Notes under the pieces: model-generated
What the model was told of the DNA's origin: nothing
Database searches by the model: none
The model's input: the letters and a program-made list of their open reading frames with translations, nothing else
Program-made: the position numbers and the translations under genes
NCBI RefSeq assembly: GCF_002368415.1
Contig: NZ_AP018290.1
Coordinates: 6,585,614 to 6,649,613 of the forward strand
DNA: 64,000 bases
Reading direction: 5' to 3'
Source of the DNA: Calothrix sp. NIES-4105
Lineage (GTDB): Bacteria > Cyanobacteriota > Cyanobacteriia > Cyanobacteriales > Nostocaceae
Shown: positions 1 to 7,300 of the stretch, piece by piece
How the letters are laid out: each line of letters starts with the position of its first letter
How positions within the stretch are numbered: position 1 is the first letter of the stretch

Positions 1-65
1 AAGCCTACTGGCTATTTTATCGATGCTGTTAAGGCGCCTATTCAACTTTAGTACAAAAACATGAA

Positions 66-92
66 ACTCTCTCATAAATGATAAGAGAGAGT
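66..92 (-). terminator. Hairpin downstream of the small membrane protein gene
   Basis: A perfect 8-bp stem, ACTCTCTC with GAGAGAGT, encloses an 11-nt loop. It lies about 40 bases past the stop of the 51-aa gene on the minus strand and is followed in that direction by T-rich sequence, so it could end that transcript. The termination role is inferred. Confidence 0.45.
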
Positions 93-133
93 CAGAAATG
101 AAAGAAACTATGTTGCAGTACCACAAACATGGT

Positions 134-289
134 TCAAAAGGCGCCTAACAATACAAGCATAGTAAATAGCGACACTATTCCCATTCCTGTTAATACAATC
201 CGAAAGTAAGGAGCATGATTAATTGTGTCTAAATATTGATTTCTCTTCCGGTCTTCTTCAGTTAATGTTGTAAAATTCATTTCTCGCAT
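134..289 (-). CDS. Small single-pass membrane protein, 51 aa
   Basis: This short frame starts at ATG 289 behind a very strong ribosome binding site (GGAGG, 5 bases before the ATG) and ends at TGA 134. The first 30 residues are polar and charged (LTEEDRKRNQYL). Residues 31-50 are hydrophobic (IVLTGMGIVSLFTMLVLLGAF), so one C-terminal membrane helix is likely. I do not recognise a named family; short proteins of this shape, with a soluble head and a C-terminal helix, are common in cyanobacteria. The GGCGCC palindrome lies inside the last codons. A hairpin follows downstream. No function is proposed. The Shine-Dalgarno quality and the clean topology are the reasons to believe it is real. Confidence 0.6.
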   Translation of the reverse strand: MREMNFTTLTEEDRKRNQYLDTINHAPYFRIVLTGMGIVSLFTMLVLLGAF

Positions 290-631
290 AATTACCTCCG
301 CTAATCTTTGTAGCAGATTAAATAGATAAAACCCTACTTTAGGGATATTTTCAATTTAACTACAATCACAATGGTAATTACGAGTAAGTATAGAAAAATG
401 AACAAAAATTATACTAATGTAATGTATAGTAATAAAACTTTAACCTCTAATACTAATTAATACAATTTAGTTTTTATAGGGTATGTTCATTGTAACATTC
501 TTTAGTCATTTCAAAAGCAAATACTAAAATAATTATTTACAATAAAACACATTACCTGAATAAATTTTAATTTGATTAATACACCTGCTTGAAATAACAG
601 TAATAATATACTAAGTAGTAGATAATATATA
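290..631. other. AT-rich intergenic stretch, no gene seen
   Basis: The stretch is very AT-rich and has stops in all frames. It must hold the promoter of the 51-aa gene (minus strand), but no clear -35/-10 pair stands out. Nothing else is recognised. Confidence 0.4.
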
Positions 632-656
632 CCCAGCCTCTATCTGAGAGACTGGG
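632..656 (-). terminator. Stem-loop terminator of the esterase gene
   Basis: Read on the minus strand, CCCAGTCTCT pairs with AGAGGCTGGG (one T.G pair) around a 5-nt loop, followed by an AT-rich run. It lies about 110 bases past the esterase stop. Nearly the same hairpin is found at 2005-2029 behind the Hsp20 gene, so the two are copies of one element. Confidence 0.6.
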
Positions 657-767
657 TGCCATATACAATTTCAACAAGTTTTTAGGCAGTCAAAAATCTT
701 GCTTAACTTCCTCAATGTAGTAAGAGAAGTTACCCGTAAGTAGCTATTAGTTGTTTAGTTTTTTGAT

Positions 768-1475
768 TTATCGGACGGCAAACCATTCGAGTGCAGAACT
801 TGCAATATCTGTAGGAACCGTATGAAAACCATTAAACTCCTGGTAAACTACATCATAGCCCGCGCGCTGTAACTGTGGCACAATCTTCCTACTACAGTTG
901 TCAATCGACAAAATATTATCCGATTTGCCATGTGAGATAAAAATACGCGGTTCTCCATACTGTGAAGCAGGCGCCATAAAACCAGGTGAGAATGCGATGA
1001 TATGGTTAAACAAGTCACCGTTAGTTATACCAATACTAAGTGCATAAGATGCACCATCAGAAAAACCTTCAACCGCAATGCGTGCCGGATCAACCGCTAC
1101 ACAACTAAATGTTTTCTCTAGTGAGAGGTCTATAAAAGCGATATCAGGACCATAGTCACCGTACACTATATCCCAGCTTTTTTCACGTGAAGGAGTTGCT
1201 AGTAAAATTAGTCCTTGAGCATCTGCCAAGTGTAGAAATGGCGCCAAAGCACCATGTGCATTACCACCTGCACCATGTAGCATTAGTACCAACGGTGCAG
1301 GTTGGTCTGACTTATAGCTTTTGGGTACATAAAGAAGCGCGTCACGGTGAGCATCTAGTCCCAGGGGTTGTAAACCATAAGATGCTGACAAATTAGTTGG
1401 TTGCTGTGGTCGTACAGACAACCGTCCTTGTTCATACACAAGGTTATACTGTTTTTGTTGCTTGTCTCTGATCAT
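768..1475 (-). CDS. Alpha/beta-hydrolase, phospholipase/carboxylesterase-like
   Basis: The 235-aa protein has the layout of the phospholipase/carboxylesterase (PHB depolymerase-like) branch of alpha/beta hydrolases. The oxyanion-hole segment LMLHGAGGNAHG is at residues 64-75 and the nucleophile elbow GFSDG has Ser139. An acidic residue sits in SHGKSDNIL (Asp186), and the catalytic His is in FNGFHTVP (His218). No signal peptide is seen, so it should be cytoplasmic. It probably hydrolyses carboxylic esters, but the substrate cannot be told. It stands alone, with a hairpin terminator downstream. The family assignment is firm because all three catalytic residues are in place; the physiological role is unknown. 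Confidence 0.8.
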   Translation of the reverse strand: MIRDKQQKQYNLVYEQGRLSVRPQQPTNLSASYGLQPLGLDAHRDALLYVPKSYKSDQPAPLVLMLHGAGGNAHGALAPFLHLADAQGLILLATPSREKSWDIVYGDYGPDIAFIDLSLEKTFSCVAVDPARIAVEGFSDGASYALSIGITNGDLFNHIIAFSPGFMAPASQYGEPRIFISHGKSDNILSIDNCSRKIVPQLQRAGYDVVYQEFNGFHTVPTDIASSALEWFAVR

Positions 1476-1878
1476 TTTTTAATTAATTGAGTTAACTAAT
1501 TTTATGCCTTCAGATAGAAGTATTAATTAATTGAAAAATAATTATTTAGTTTTATAAGTTAGAATCTTAACAAAGCCAGCTTGACTCAGTAACTATTAAA
1601 ATAGTATTTAATAAAAAACAATTTCGATTCAAATAGATAAATCGAAAGGTTATAATTAATAGTTCATTTATTATCTAGAGTTCCAAGAACGAAAACTTCA
1701 TTCTTTAAGAATATTTGGCGCCAGACTTAAGTAATAGATTGGTTCAGTTTAAAGTTAATTTTTTTTGTATTAATGACTACATTTCTGCCGAATGAATAGT
1801 TTTTTGGATTACGACCTAAGAAAGAAGCCAGGGTGTATACATCCAACATAAATTTTAAAAAAATCGCTAAACAACAGC
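1476..1878. other. Intergenic stretch between esterase and recQ remnant
   Basis: About 400 AT-rich bases with one GGCGCC near 1719. No open frame, RNA gene or clear repeat is seen. Confidence 0.4.
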
Positions 1879-1989
1879 ATGGTTAAACAGCGCTCCAGTT
1901 ATAAGCAAATTCAACAAATCGAACGCGAGATTTTTGGTTACGATAGCTTGCGTCCTGGTCAACAAGAAGTAATTGCAGCATTAGATTAA
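1879..1989 (+). pseudogene. recQ: RecQ helicase, 36-codon N-terminal remnant
   Basis: The frame begins at ATG 1879 and stops after 36 codons. Its last part, EIFGYDSLRPGQQEVIAAL, matches motif 0 of RecQ-family helicases (FGY.xxRpgQxevI), the segment just before the Walker A motif. Everything after it is gone: the next bases are a TAA, an A-run and the hairpin at 2005-2029. A normal RecQ is several hundred residues longer, so this is a broken 5' end. The deletion joined it to the convergent Hsp20 gene's terminator region. No intact RecQ is present in this window. Confidence 0.7.
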
Positions 1990-2004
1990 TATAACTAAAA
2001 AAAA

Positions 2005-2029
2005 CCCAGCCTCTACTTGAGAGACTGGG
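2005..2029 (-). terminator. Intrinsic terminator of the Hsp20 gene
   Basis: On the minus strand CCCAGTCTCT and AGAGGCTGGG form a 10-bp stem with a 5-nt loop, directly followed by eight T residues. This is a textbook intrinsic terminator 40 bases past the Hsp20 stop. It is a near copy of the hairpin at 632-656. Confidence 0.8.
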
Positions 2030-2068
2030 TGCCAGATTATGTCACATTTTAGCCAATTGCAGGAAAGA

Positions 2069-2497
2069 TTATGCAGAGACTTCCCCAAGGTTTACTTTGA
2101 CTACCTTGTTCTTTTCTGCTTCGCTCTTAGGTAGTGTCAAGTTTAAAATACCATCTTTGAATTCAGCGGTTACGGCTGTATTTTGAATACGTGCGCGTAA
2201 AGGAATTACACGTTGGAACTTGCCGTAGTAAAATTCGCTTCTAGTTCTACCGTTTTCTTCTGTAGAAGTTTCTGTTTTACGTTCAGCAACTACTTTAACA
2301 GCGTTTTCGGTAACTTCAATATCTACATCTTTGGCTTCAACACCAGGCAGTTCGAGCTTAAGATGCACAGCTTCATCAGTTTCATGCAGTTCAGCAGCAG
2401 GAGTTCTGAATGTAGGCGCCTGAAGCTCGGCAAACAATGAATCTAATTGGTTAGTAATAGCGTTGAATTCGTTCCAAGGATTGCGACGTACTAACAT
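2069..2497 (-). CDS. hspA: Small heat-shock protein, Hsp20/alpha-crystallin family
   Basis: The protein is an ATP-independent holdase chaperone of the HspA/Hsp17 type. The N-terminus (MLVRRNPWNEFNAI) matches the usual cyanobacterial start. An alpha-crystallin domain follows, from about residue 35 to 130 (ELPGVEAKDVDIEV, EFYYGKFQRVIPL, AEFKDGILNLTLPK). The A-x-x-x-n-G-I-L/L-T-L-P motif near the end is typical. I place the start at ATG 2497, giving 142 aa. The frame stays open to a TTG at 2512, but the ribosome binding site GGAG lies inside that extension, 9 bases before the ATG. An intrinsic terminator follows. Heat induction is expected from the family; no CIRCE element was recognised upstream. 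Confidence 0.92.
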   Translation of the reverse strand: MLVRRNPWNEFNAITNQLDSLFAELQAPTFRTPAAELHETDEAVHLKLELPGVEAKDVDIEVTENAVKVVAERKTETSTEENGRTRSEFYYGKFQRVIPLRARIQNTAVTAEFKDGILNLTLPKSEAEKNKVVKVNLGEVSA

Positions 2498-2674
2498 TTG
2501 GTATTGCTCCAATTCGTTTAATTTGTTTAATTTATTGTTTCGTATGCTCTTATAGTAATGATGATTTAAATGCTTGAAAATACGGTTTATATCACTTTTT
2601 CATTAATGAAAACCGACCATTTTTTAGAAGTAGTGTAAACACGATGGGGAAGTACGGTAAACCACCATTCAAGG

Positions 2675-2853
2675 AAGAGACGCGGAGACTGGGGGACGCT
2701 CTTACGCGGGGATATCTCAGATGGGGATTGAACCCCAACGCTCGTTAGACAACAAGAGCGAAATTGGGGTTGAGCGACATGAAGGGGCTGCCGCCCCGGA
2801 CGCGGGACGTAGATACTCTCCGCGTAAGAGCGTCTCTACGCCCCGCGTCTCTT
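2675..2853. repeat. Long nested palindromic element of about 180 bp
   Basis: The left end 2675-2714 and right end 2814-2853 are inverted copies of each other over about 40 bp, with only a few mismatches; the core is GACGCTCTTACGCGG against CCGCGTAAGAGCGTC. A second inverted repeat lies inside (AACCCCAACGCTC against GAGCGAAATTGGGGTT). The segment is much GC-richer than its surroundings. It looks like a non-autonomous palindromic repeat rather than a gene. The short frame that runs through it has no coding character. Confidence 0.65.
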
Positions 2854-2987
2854 CGATAAACGCCCAGTCCCACGGTGAAATCCCCCCAACAGAGCGCGTG
2901 GAAGGGGGCTTTCAGGACTCTTATTACCCCTTATTAACGAGGATTTCAGGACTCTTATTCCCTCCTTATTAAGGGGGCTAGGGGGGA

Positions 2988-3620
2988 TTATAAGGGATTA
3001 CAAAAAAAATCATACTCGTCATGACCATAGTGATTAACGGAAACTGTATTACCATGCATATGAATTATTCCCCAATAGTCTGTTGAACAATAATGCCTAT
3101 AAGTTGAAAATTTTATATTCTCATTAAAAACTTTATAAGTGTCTTTTCTAACAGTACTTTCTTTACACAACAATTTTGCTACTTGTTCAAGACTAGCATC
3201 TGTACACATAGTCAAGACAATTCCATCTGGGTAAAACCTTAAGTACTTACAATAATGTAATCTGGTTTTCTGATCATAAGCACTATCAGTCTTATATAAC
3301 CCATCGCAACGAATAGGATACCATCGCTTAAAATAATTGCGTAATGCAGCTTTAACCTCTAATTCCTTTCTGCCCTTTAATAACTCATAAGCCAATTTTT
3401 TCGCCTGGTCGTCTGGGTCATTAAGTGCTTGTATAACAAGTGCTAACCCTTCCTCACCGTAATTTAAAGCTTCTGACAAAGCAGCAATTTTATACTCAAC
3501 GGTACTTAATACTCTTTGCTTAACTCCTTCTATCCCTCCCAAAACACCAGCAGATGTGGGAGTTATACTTAAACCCCCTAGGACAGCATCATATTCTCTC
3601 GGTTCATTTGGTTTCGACAT
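2988..3620 (-). CDS. Cyanobacterial HEAT-like protein with an FBXO9/Hrt3-like C-terminal domain
   Basis: I start the gene at ATG 3620 (MSKPNEPREYDAVLGG), because this opening is typical of a family of cyanobacterial proteins; a longer frame reaches 3692. Residues 1-95 hold the conserved leader and a HEAT-like helical part (VEYKIAALSEALNYGEEGLALVIQAL, YELLKGRKELEVKAAL). From about residue 100 the sequence changes. DGLYKTDSAY and HYCKYLRFYPDGIVLTM resemble the C-terminal domain of eukaryotic F-box proteins FBXO9/Hrt3, where a G-x-Y segment is followed by YxRYLRFFPDG. The C-terminus is rich in Tyr, His and Cys. This resemblance is from memory and unverified. No catalytic motif is seen, so binding or scaffolding is more likely than enzymatic activity. 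A MITE lies just upstream. Confidence 0.6.
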   Translation of the reverse strand: MSKPNEPREYDAVLGGLSITPTSAGVLGGIEGVKQRVLSTVEYKIAALSEALNYGEEGLALVIQALNDPDDQAKKLAYELLKGRKELEVKAALRNYFKRWYPIRCDGLYKTDSAYDQKTRLHYCKYLRFYPDGIVLTMCTDASLEQVAKLLCKESTVRKDTYKVFNENIKFSTYRHYCSTDYWGIIHMHGNTVSVNHYGHDEYDFFCNPL

Positions 3621-3732
3621 CGGAAAGCTGATGGGGAGAGTGCTTTGGTACTCCACTAATATAGTACCGTATTCACTTTGACTAAAACCCACTTCTGCCT
3701 TTTCGCAAAAGTAGGTCTTTTTTTAGCCAAAC

Positions 3733-3895
3733 TATTGGTTCTTGTCAAAAGTTTTGGAGAGTTAATAATTTTACCACAGAGACGCAGAGGGCACAGAGAG
3801 ATTTTGGAGTTCTCTCTTCCCTCTGTGTTCTCTGTGCCTTTGTGGTGAAAAAATATATACTACTAACCCCCCAAAATTAATGACATGAACCACTA
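3733..3895. repeat. MITE of the TAGTGGT family with a nested ACCACAGAG hairpin
   Basis: The ends are TATTGGTTCTTGTCAAAAG plus TTTTGG on the left and, inverted, TAGTGGTTCATGTCATTAA plus TTTTGG on the right. They flank a hairpin (3773-3846) made of ACCACAGAGACGCAGAGG against its approximate complement. The right terminal TAG is the stop codon of the next gene on the minus strand. Related copies are at 38641, 51009 and 54541. Confidence 0.7.
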
Positions 3896-4579
3896 TGTAT
3901 GAAACGGGCAACCTGTTTCTAACTTCTCTCCAGAACTAGATTTCTTACCAGATGTTAGTTTTTCCAAGAATGCATTTGTATCGAAGTAATGTTCGACTGA
4001 TTCTATCTTCAAATCATCCGAAACGCGCGCGACACTCATACCAACGACTTCGATAGTTTCGCCTGTTGGTTCAAAATCTTTGTAGCGTCCGGTAAAAGTT
4101 CCCCAATGGCGCCATTTAAAAGTAACATTGGGTGGACCAGAGAACACTTCAACCAATTCCCAAACAAATCCTTGAGGGAAAGCATTATGGAAGAGATGGG
4201 CACTTGACTCAAAATCTTCAACCTTGGGATTATAATGCTCTGTTTCAGTAATAAATAAGTTATATGTACCTTCCCTGACTACATCCTCGGCAGTGTAAGC
4301 TTGTCCGCCATTAGTACTCATGCGGAATTTGTCGGCAACAACCGATACCCATTCTTGAGGATTAGTTTTAAAACTTGCTTCCATCTCAAACGCGCGTACC
4401 AAATTCTCAACAATAGCTTCCAGAGAACCAAACTCATGGTTATATTTACTTTCTTTTCTAAGAAAACTATTGGTTCGCGTGTAATCAGGAGCGGCGCCAT
4501 AACGCCATTCGGCATCTTGACTTTCCGCAATTACAGTATCCCTATCTTGTATCCAAAGCGGTTGAGATGCTTGAGTCAT
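3893..4579 (-). CDS. SnoaL-like / NTF2-fold protein
   Basis: The 228-aa protein reads like the SnoaL-like polyketide-cyclase branch of the NTF2 fold. It has a helical N-terminus (residues 45-70), then alternating strands with aromatic clusters (EWVSVVADKFRMSTNGG, VTFKWRHWGTFTGRYKDFEPTGETIEVVGMSVARVSDDLKIESVEHYFD). Proteins of this fold bind or transform small hydrophobic ligands; the ligand here is unknown. The last residues, TGCPFHT, contain a Cys-Pro pair of the kind seen in heme-responsive motifs, but one pair alone is weak evidence. The stop codon is the terminal TAG of the adjoining MITE. A perfect 9-bp inverted repeat lies between the start codon and the upstream DNA. Confidence 0.65.
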   Translation of the reverse strand: MTQASQPLWIQDRDTVIAESQDAEWRYGAAPDYTRTNSFLRKESKYNHEFGSLEAIVENLVRAFEMEASFKTNPQEWVSVVADKFRMSTNGGQAYTAEDVVREGTYNLFITETEHYNPKVEDFESSAHLFHNAFPQGFVWELVEVFSGPPNVTFKWRHWGTFTGRYKDFEPTGETIEVVGMSVARVSDDLKIESVEHYFDTNAFLEKLTSGKKSSSGEKLETGCPFHT

Positions 4580-4581
4580 AC

Positions 4582-4612
4582 TTGTAATACTGTGATCTTA
4601 GGTGTATTACAA
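4582..4612 (-). promoter_or_regulatory. Inverted repeat next to the SnoaL-like gene start
   Basis: TTGTAATAC (4582-4590) and GTATTACAA (4604-4612) are perfect inverted copies 13 bases apart, ending two bases upstream of the start codon at 4579. It could be an operator for a dimeric repressor. Alternatively it could form an RNA hairpin covering the ribosome binding site. No regulator gene is adjacent. Confidence 0.45.
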
Positions 4613-4690
4613 ATTATCTTATGTAAGCCACATTTTATAAATCACTATCTAATTGATTTTCGTTTTCTAACTGATAAGATTAATTTATGC

Positions 4691-5011
4691 TTAAGGTAAT
4701 TTATAGAAAGGCTTTTGTAACTTTAGTGCGTCTTCAGGAGTACCAAAATCTCCGACATATTGAGGTAAAGTCGGATTTTCTCCCTGAAAAAATTTGCGAA
4801 CAATATTAATTACCTCATTAATAATGTGATGGTTATATTTAAAAATATCTCCAAAACTCTTGTCATGGTTTATCACTTGCAACTGTTTATTCGCAATTGT
4901 GTTAAATTTGCGCGAGAATGTAAACTCATGTTTATCGTTACCAATTAGCACGTAAGTACTTAATGAGTTTGCATCATTATTTAGCTGTATTTTCAACACT
5001 TGAGTCTTCAT
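4691..5011 (-). CDS. Hypothetical protein, 106 aa
   Basis: The 106-aa frame starts at ATG 5011. It encodes a mixed polar protein without membrane segment, signal peptide or a motif I recognise (IQLNNDANSLSTYVLIG, SFGDIFKYNHHIINEVINIVRKFF). No clear ribosome binding site precedes it. Its amino-acid make-up is that of a normal soluble protein and the intergenic spacing on both sides is ordinary, so it is probably a real but undescribed gene. It is the last gene before the left repeat array of the RAYT locus. Confidence 0.45.
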   Translation of the reverse strand: MKTQVLKIQLNNDANSLSTYVLIGNDKHEFTFSRKFNTIANKQLQVINHDKSFGDIFKYNHHIINEVINIVRKFFQGENPTLPQYVGDFGTPEDALKLQKPFYKLP

Positions 5012-5051
5012 AATTGTTTAAATTATATGTCTACAAGCCGACAGTAGCACC

Positions 5052-5340
5052 AACCCGTCCCTACATTGATGGACGGGTTAACCAAACAACATCACTAGCA
5101 TCCTATGTAAGAGCGGGTTAACCAACCAACATCACTAGCATCCCATGTAAGGGCGGGTTAACCAACCAACATCACTAGCATCCCATGTAAGGGCGGGTTA
5201 ACCAACCAACATCACTAGCATCCCATGTAAGGGCGGGTTAACCAACCAACATCACTAGCATCCCATGTAAGGGCGGGTTAACCAACCAACATCACTAGCA
5301 TCCCAAATATATATAAACCCGCCCCACACGCCTAGGTACC
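5052..5340 (-). repeat. Left REP-like tandem array of the RAYT locus, 40-bp unit
   Basis: Five full units and one partial unit of exactly 40 bp run from 5081 to about 5304 (core GGGCGGGTTAACCAACCAAC, then ATCACTAGCATCCCATGTAA). The first unit differs at a few positions and the next four are identical. The array opens with a hairpin (AACCCGTCC at 5052 against GGACGGGTT at 5071). It ends with an AT-rich segment and ACCCGCCCCACACGCC. The reverse complement of each unit matches half of the 81-bp unit of the right array at 6100-6575, so the two arrays face each other across the transposase gene. Confidence 0.85.
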
Positions 5341-5507
5341 TCATCCTCATCCCCAACCCCGACCGAAATGACATCAATATAAAAATTAGGTGAACTACCC
5401 CAAAACATCCATATTTATTCTGAATAAATAACTTATAGTAAATTTACTATTACATAAATCAATCGTAGCACGCCATCATAAATGCATTCAATAACAATGT
5501 ACTAAAA

Positions 5508-6095
5508 ATGGCATATAATCCTCGTATACACCACCGTTGTTCAATTCGTCTAAAAGGATACGATTACACACAACCAGGAAAATACTTTGTAACAATTTGT
5601 GTAGCAAAACGCGAACATTTATTAGGATATATTCAGAACGGTGAAATGCATTTAAACCTTTACGGAGAGGCAGTCAAAACCAACTGGCACAATTTAGCGA
5701 AAATTTACTCCCATGTTGAACTGGATGCATTTGTAATTATGCCAAATCACATCCACGCCATCATTGTTTTAAAACAGTTAACAACTGAATTTCTAGACAC
5801 GCCAAAAACCACACGTCAAGGTTTACCGGAAATTGTCAGAGGCTTGAAAACTTTTTCGGCTACAAAAATAAATCAGCTACGTAATGTCAAAGGAATTGCC
5901 GTTTGGCAACGTGGCTATTATGAACATATTATCCGTAACGAAATTTCACTGACAAAAATCCGTCAATATATTGTTAACAACCCAGTTATGTGGCATACAA
6001 ATGATTTGCACAAGAGCGTTAATTTAAAATTACCTAAGCAATTTAATACCTGCATTGATTCGGAAAATAATATATCTATGAATCTTCATTCGTAA
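5508..6095 (+). CDS. REP-associated tyrosine transposase (RAYT, Y1/HUH-like)
   Basis: The 195-aa protein belongs to the Y1 transposase superfamily, in the single-copy REP-associated branch. It has the opening strand PGKYFVTICVAKREHLLG (residues 23-40) and the metal-binding HIH in MPNHIHAIIVL (residues 81-83). These are followed by the RAYT-typical VWQRGYYEHIIRNE (132-145) and the candidate catalytic tyrosine in IRQYIVNNP (Tyr154). RAYTs nick single-stranded DNA at REP hairpins and are thought to spread them. The gene lies between two inverted arrays of REP-like repeats, and it ends a few bases before the right one. It appears intact, so the locus may be active. There are no other transposase genes in the window. 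Confidence 0.88.
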   Translation: MAYNPRIHHRCSIRLKGYDYTQPGKYFVTICVAKREHLLGYIQNGEMHLNLYGEAVKTNWHNLAKIYSHVELDAFVIMPNHIHAIIVLKQLTTEFLDTPKTTRQGLPEIVRGLKTFSATKINQLRNVKGIAVWQRGYYEHIIRNEISLTKIRQYIVNNPVMWHTNDLHKSVNLKLPKQFNTCIDSENNISMNLHS

Positions 6096-6099
6096 TTTT

Positions 6100-6575
6100 G
6101 TTGGCGCCTGCGCTTCTGGGGCGGGTTTACGTATATTTGGGATGGTGGTGATGTTGGTTGGTTAACCTGCCCCTACGTTTGTTGGCGCCTGTGGGGATGG
6201 GGCGGGTTTATTTATGTTTGGGATGTGGTGGTGTTGGTTGGTTAACCCGCCCCTACGTTTGTTGGCGCCTGTGGGGATGGGGCGGGTTTAGATATATTTG
6301 GGATGGTGGTGATGTTGGTTGGTTAACCCGCCCTTACTACGTTTGTTGGCGCCTGTGGGGATGGGGCGGGTTTACGTATATTTGGGATGGTGGTGGTGTT
6401 GGTTGGTTAACCTGCCCCTACGTTTGTTGGCGCCTGTGGGGATGGGGCGGGTTTACGTATATTTGGGATGGTGGTGGTGTTGGTTGGTTAACCTGCCCCT
6501 ACGTTTGTTGGCGCCGGATCGGTTTGTATATTTGGATGTGGTGGTGTTGGTTGGTTAACCCGCCCCTACTTTGTG
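6100..6575 (+). repeat. Right REP-like tandem array of the RAYT locus, about 81-bp unit
   Basis: Six units start at 6100, 6181, 6261, 6345, 6426 and 6507, so the period is 80-84 bp. Each carries GTTGGCGCCTGTGGGGAT, then a hairpin GGGGCGGGTT...AACCCGCCCC (in some units AACCTGCCCC) with a loop of about 45 nt containing GTTGGTTGG. Because 81 is a multiple of three, the repeats can be translated as a spurious Trp/Gly-rich frame. Half of each unit is the inverse of the 40-bp unit at 5052-5340. Confidence 0.85.
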
Positions 6576-6609
6576 TTATGATGATATTACGTATGCTAAG
6601 TAATCGTGT

Positions 6610-7077
6610 ATGGTAATGACATCAAGTAGTGGTCAAGCAATTGCATCGTGGCAACAGGTTCTGGCGCCGCATGGTCTTGGTTATCGAATCAAGCTGCTTT
6701 CACAATTGTTAACGCGGAAGTTTACCGAAAAGCTGGAACCGTATGGGCTTACTCCTTTCCATTGGTTGGTGCTATGTTGTCTCTGGCAAGAAGATGGTTT
6801 GCCAACTTCTAGTATTGGTGATAAGTTACAGCAAGTAGGTGGCACTTTAACCGGTGTACTCGACCGGATGGAAGAACGCGGTTTAGTTCGACGCGAACGT
6901 GACCCTAAAGACCGTCGCATTTGGCGCATTTGGCTAACTGATGCTGGAAGGGAGTTTGAGACGATTTTACCTCCTTTGGGTGTCGAGCTACGCGAACAAG
7001 CTATGCAAGGTATTTCTCCATCGGAACGCGAAATGTTTTCGCAAATCCTTAATAAAGCTATAACGAATCTGTCTTAG
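6610..7077 (+). CDS. MarR-family transcriptional regulator
   Basis: The 155-aa protein has the MarR winged-helix plan. It has a dimerising N-terminal helix (GYRIKLLSQLLTRKF), then LTPFHWLVLCCLWQEDGLPTSSIGDKL. The recognition helix is VGGTLTGVLDRMEERGLVRRE and the wing is RDPKDRRIWRIWLTDAGRE. MarR proteins usually repress a neighbouring efflux or stress operon and are released by small ligands. Here the gene is followed in the same direction by emrA-like and MFS exporter genes. It begins only some 35 bases after the right RAYT array, so that array must act as, or push aside, its promoter. The alternative start is ATG 6616. Confidence 0.88.
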   Translation: MVMTSSSGQAIASWQQVLAPHGLGYRIKLLSQLLTRKFTEKLEPYGLTPFHWLVLCCLWQEDGLPTSSIGDKLQQVGGTLTGVLDRMEERGLVRRERDPKDRRIWRIWLTDAGREFETILPPLGVELREQAMQGISPSEREMFSQILNKAITNLS

Positions 7078-7188
7078 TACAGTTGTGCGTAAATCCTCTC
7101 TAGTCCTTAAGTAAAGCTAAATATACGCTTATTTCTGCTAATTGGGTGATGCAAACCCTAAAGGTATTTTGTAAAAATATTACGTGTC

Positions 7189-7229
7189 CTAAATAAATTT
7201 GTATATAATGAAATTATAAATAAATTTAG
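7189..7229 (+). promoter_or_regulatory. Candidate MarR operator and promoter before the efflux operon
   Basis: CTAAAT (7189) and ATTTAG (7224) bound an AT-rich imperfect palindrome that contains a consensus -10 box TATAAT at 7204-7209. It lies about 95 bases upstream of the emrA-like start. MarR dimers bind AT-rich inverted repeats overlapping promoters, so this is the best candidate operator. The -35 region is weak, and the assignment is inference. Confidence 0.4.
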
Positions 7230-7300
7230 CGTACTAAATAAAAGAGTCCAAAGTAAATTATTTTTCTGCAAATTAACTTAAAGAATCGGGGGTAAAGATT

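Noticed and set aside
2721-2972. 83-codon frame
   Set aside because: It runs through the nested palindrome and adjacent repeats, has no ribosome binding site and is very rich in Arg and Pro as expected from repeat DNA.
4301-4699. Plus-strand frame of 132 codons and other frames opposite 3893-4579
   Set aside because: They lie in the complement of the SnoaL-like gene and show the skewed composition of antisense frames.
5081-5304. CRISPR array
   Set aside because: The repeat units follow each other without any variable spacer; the whole 40-bp unit is repeated, so it is a plain tandem repeat. No cas gene is in the window.
6158-6616. Open frames of 152 and 79 codons rich in Trp, Gly and Val
   Set aside because: They are translations of the 81-bp repeat array. 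Because 81 is a multiple of three the frame stays open. There is no ribosome binding site or protein-like composition.
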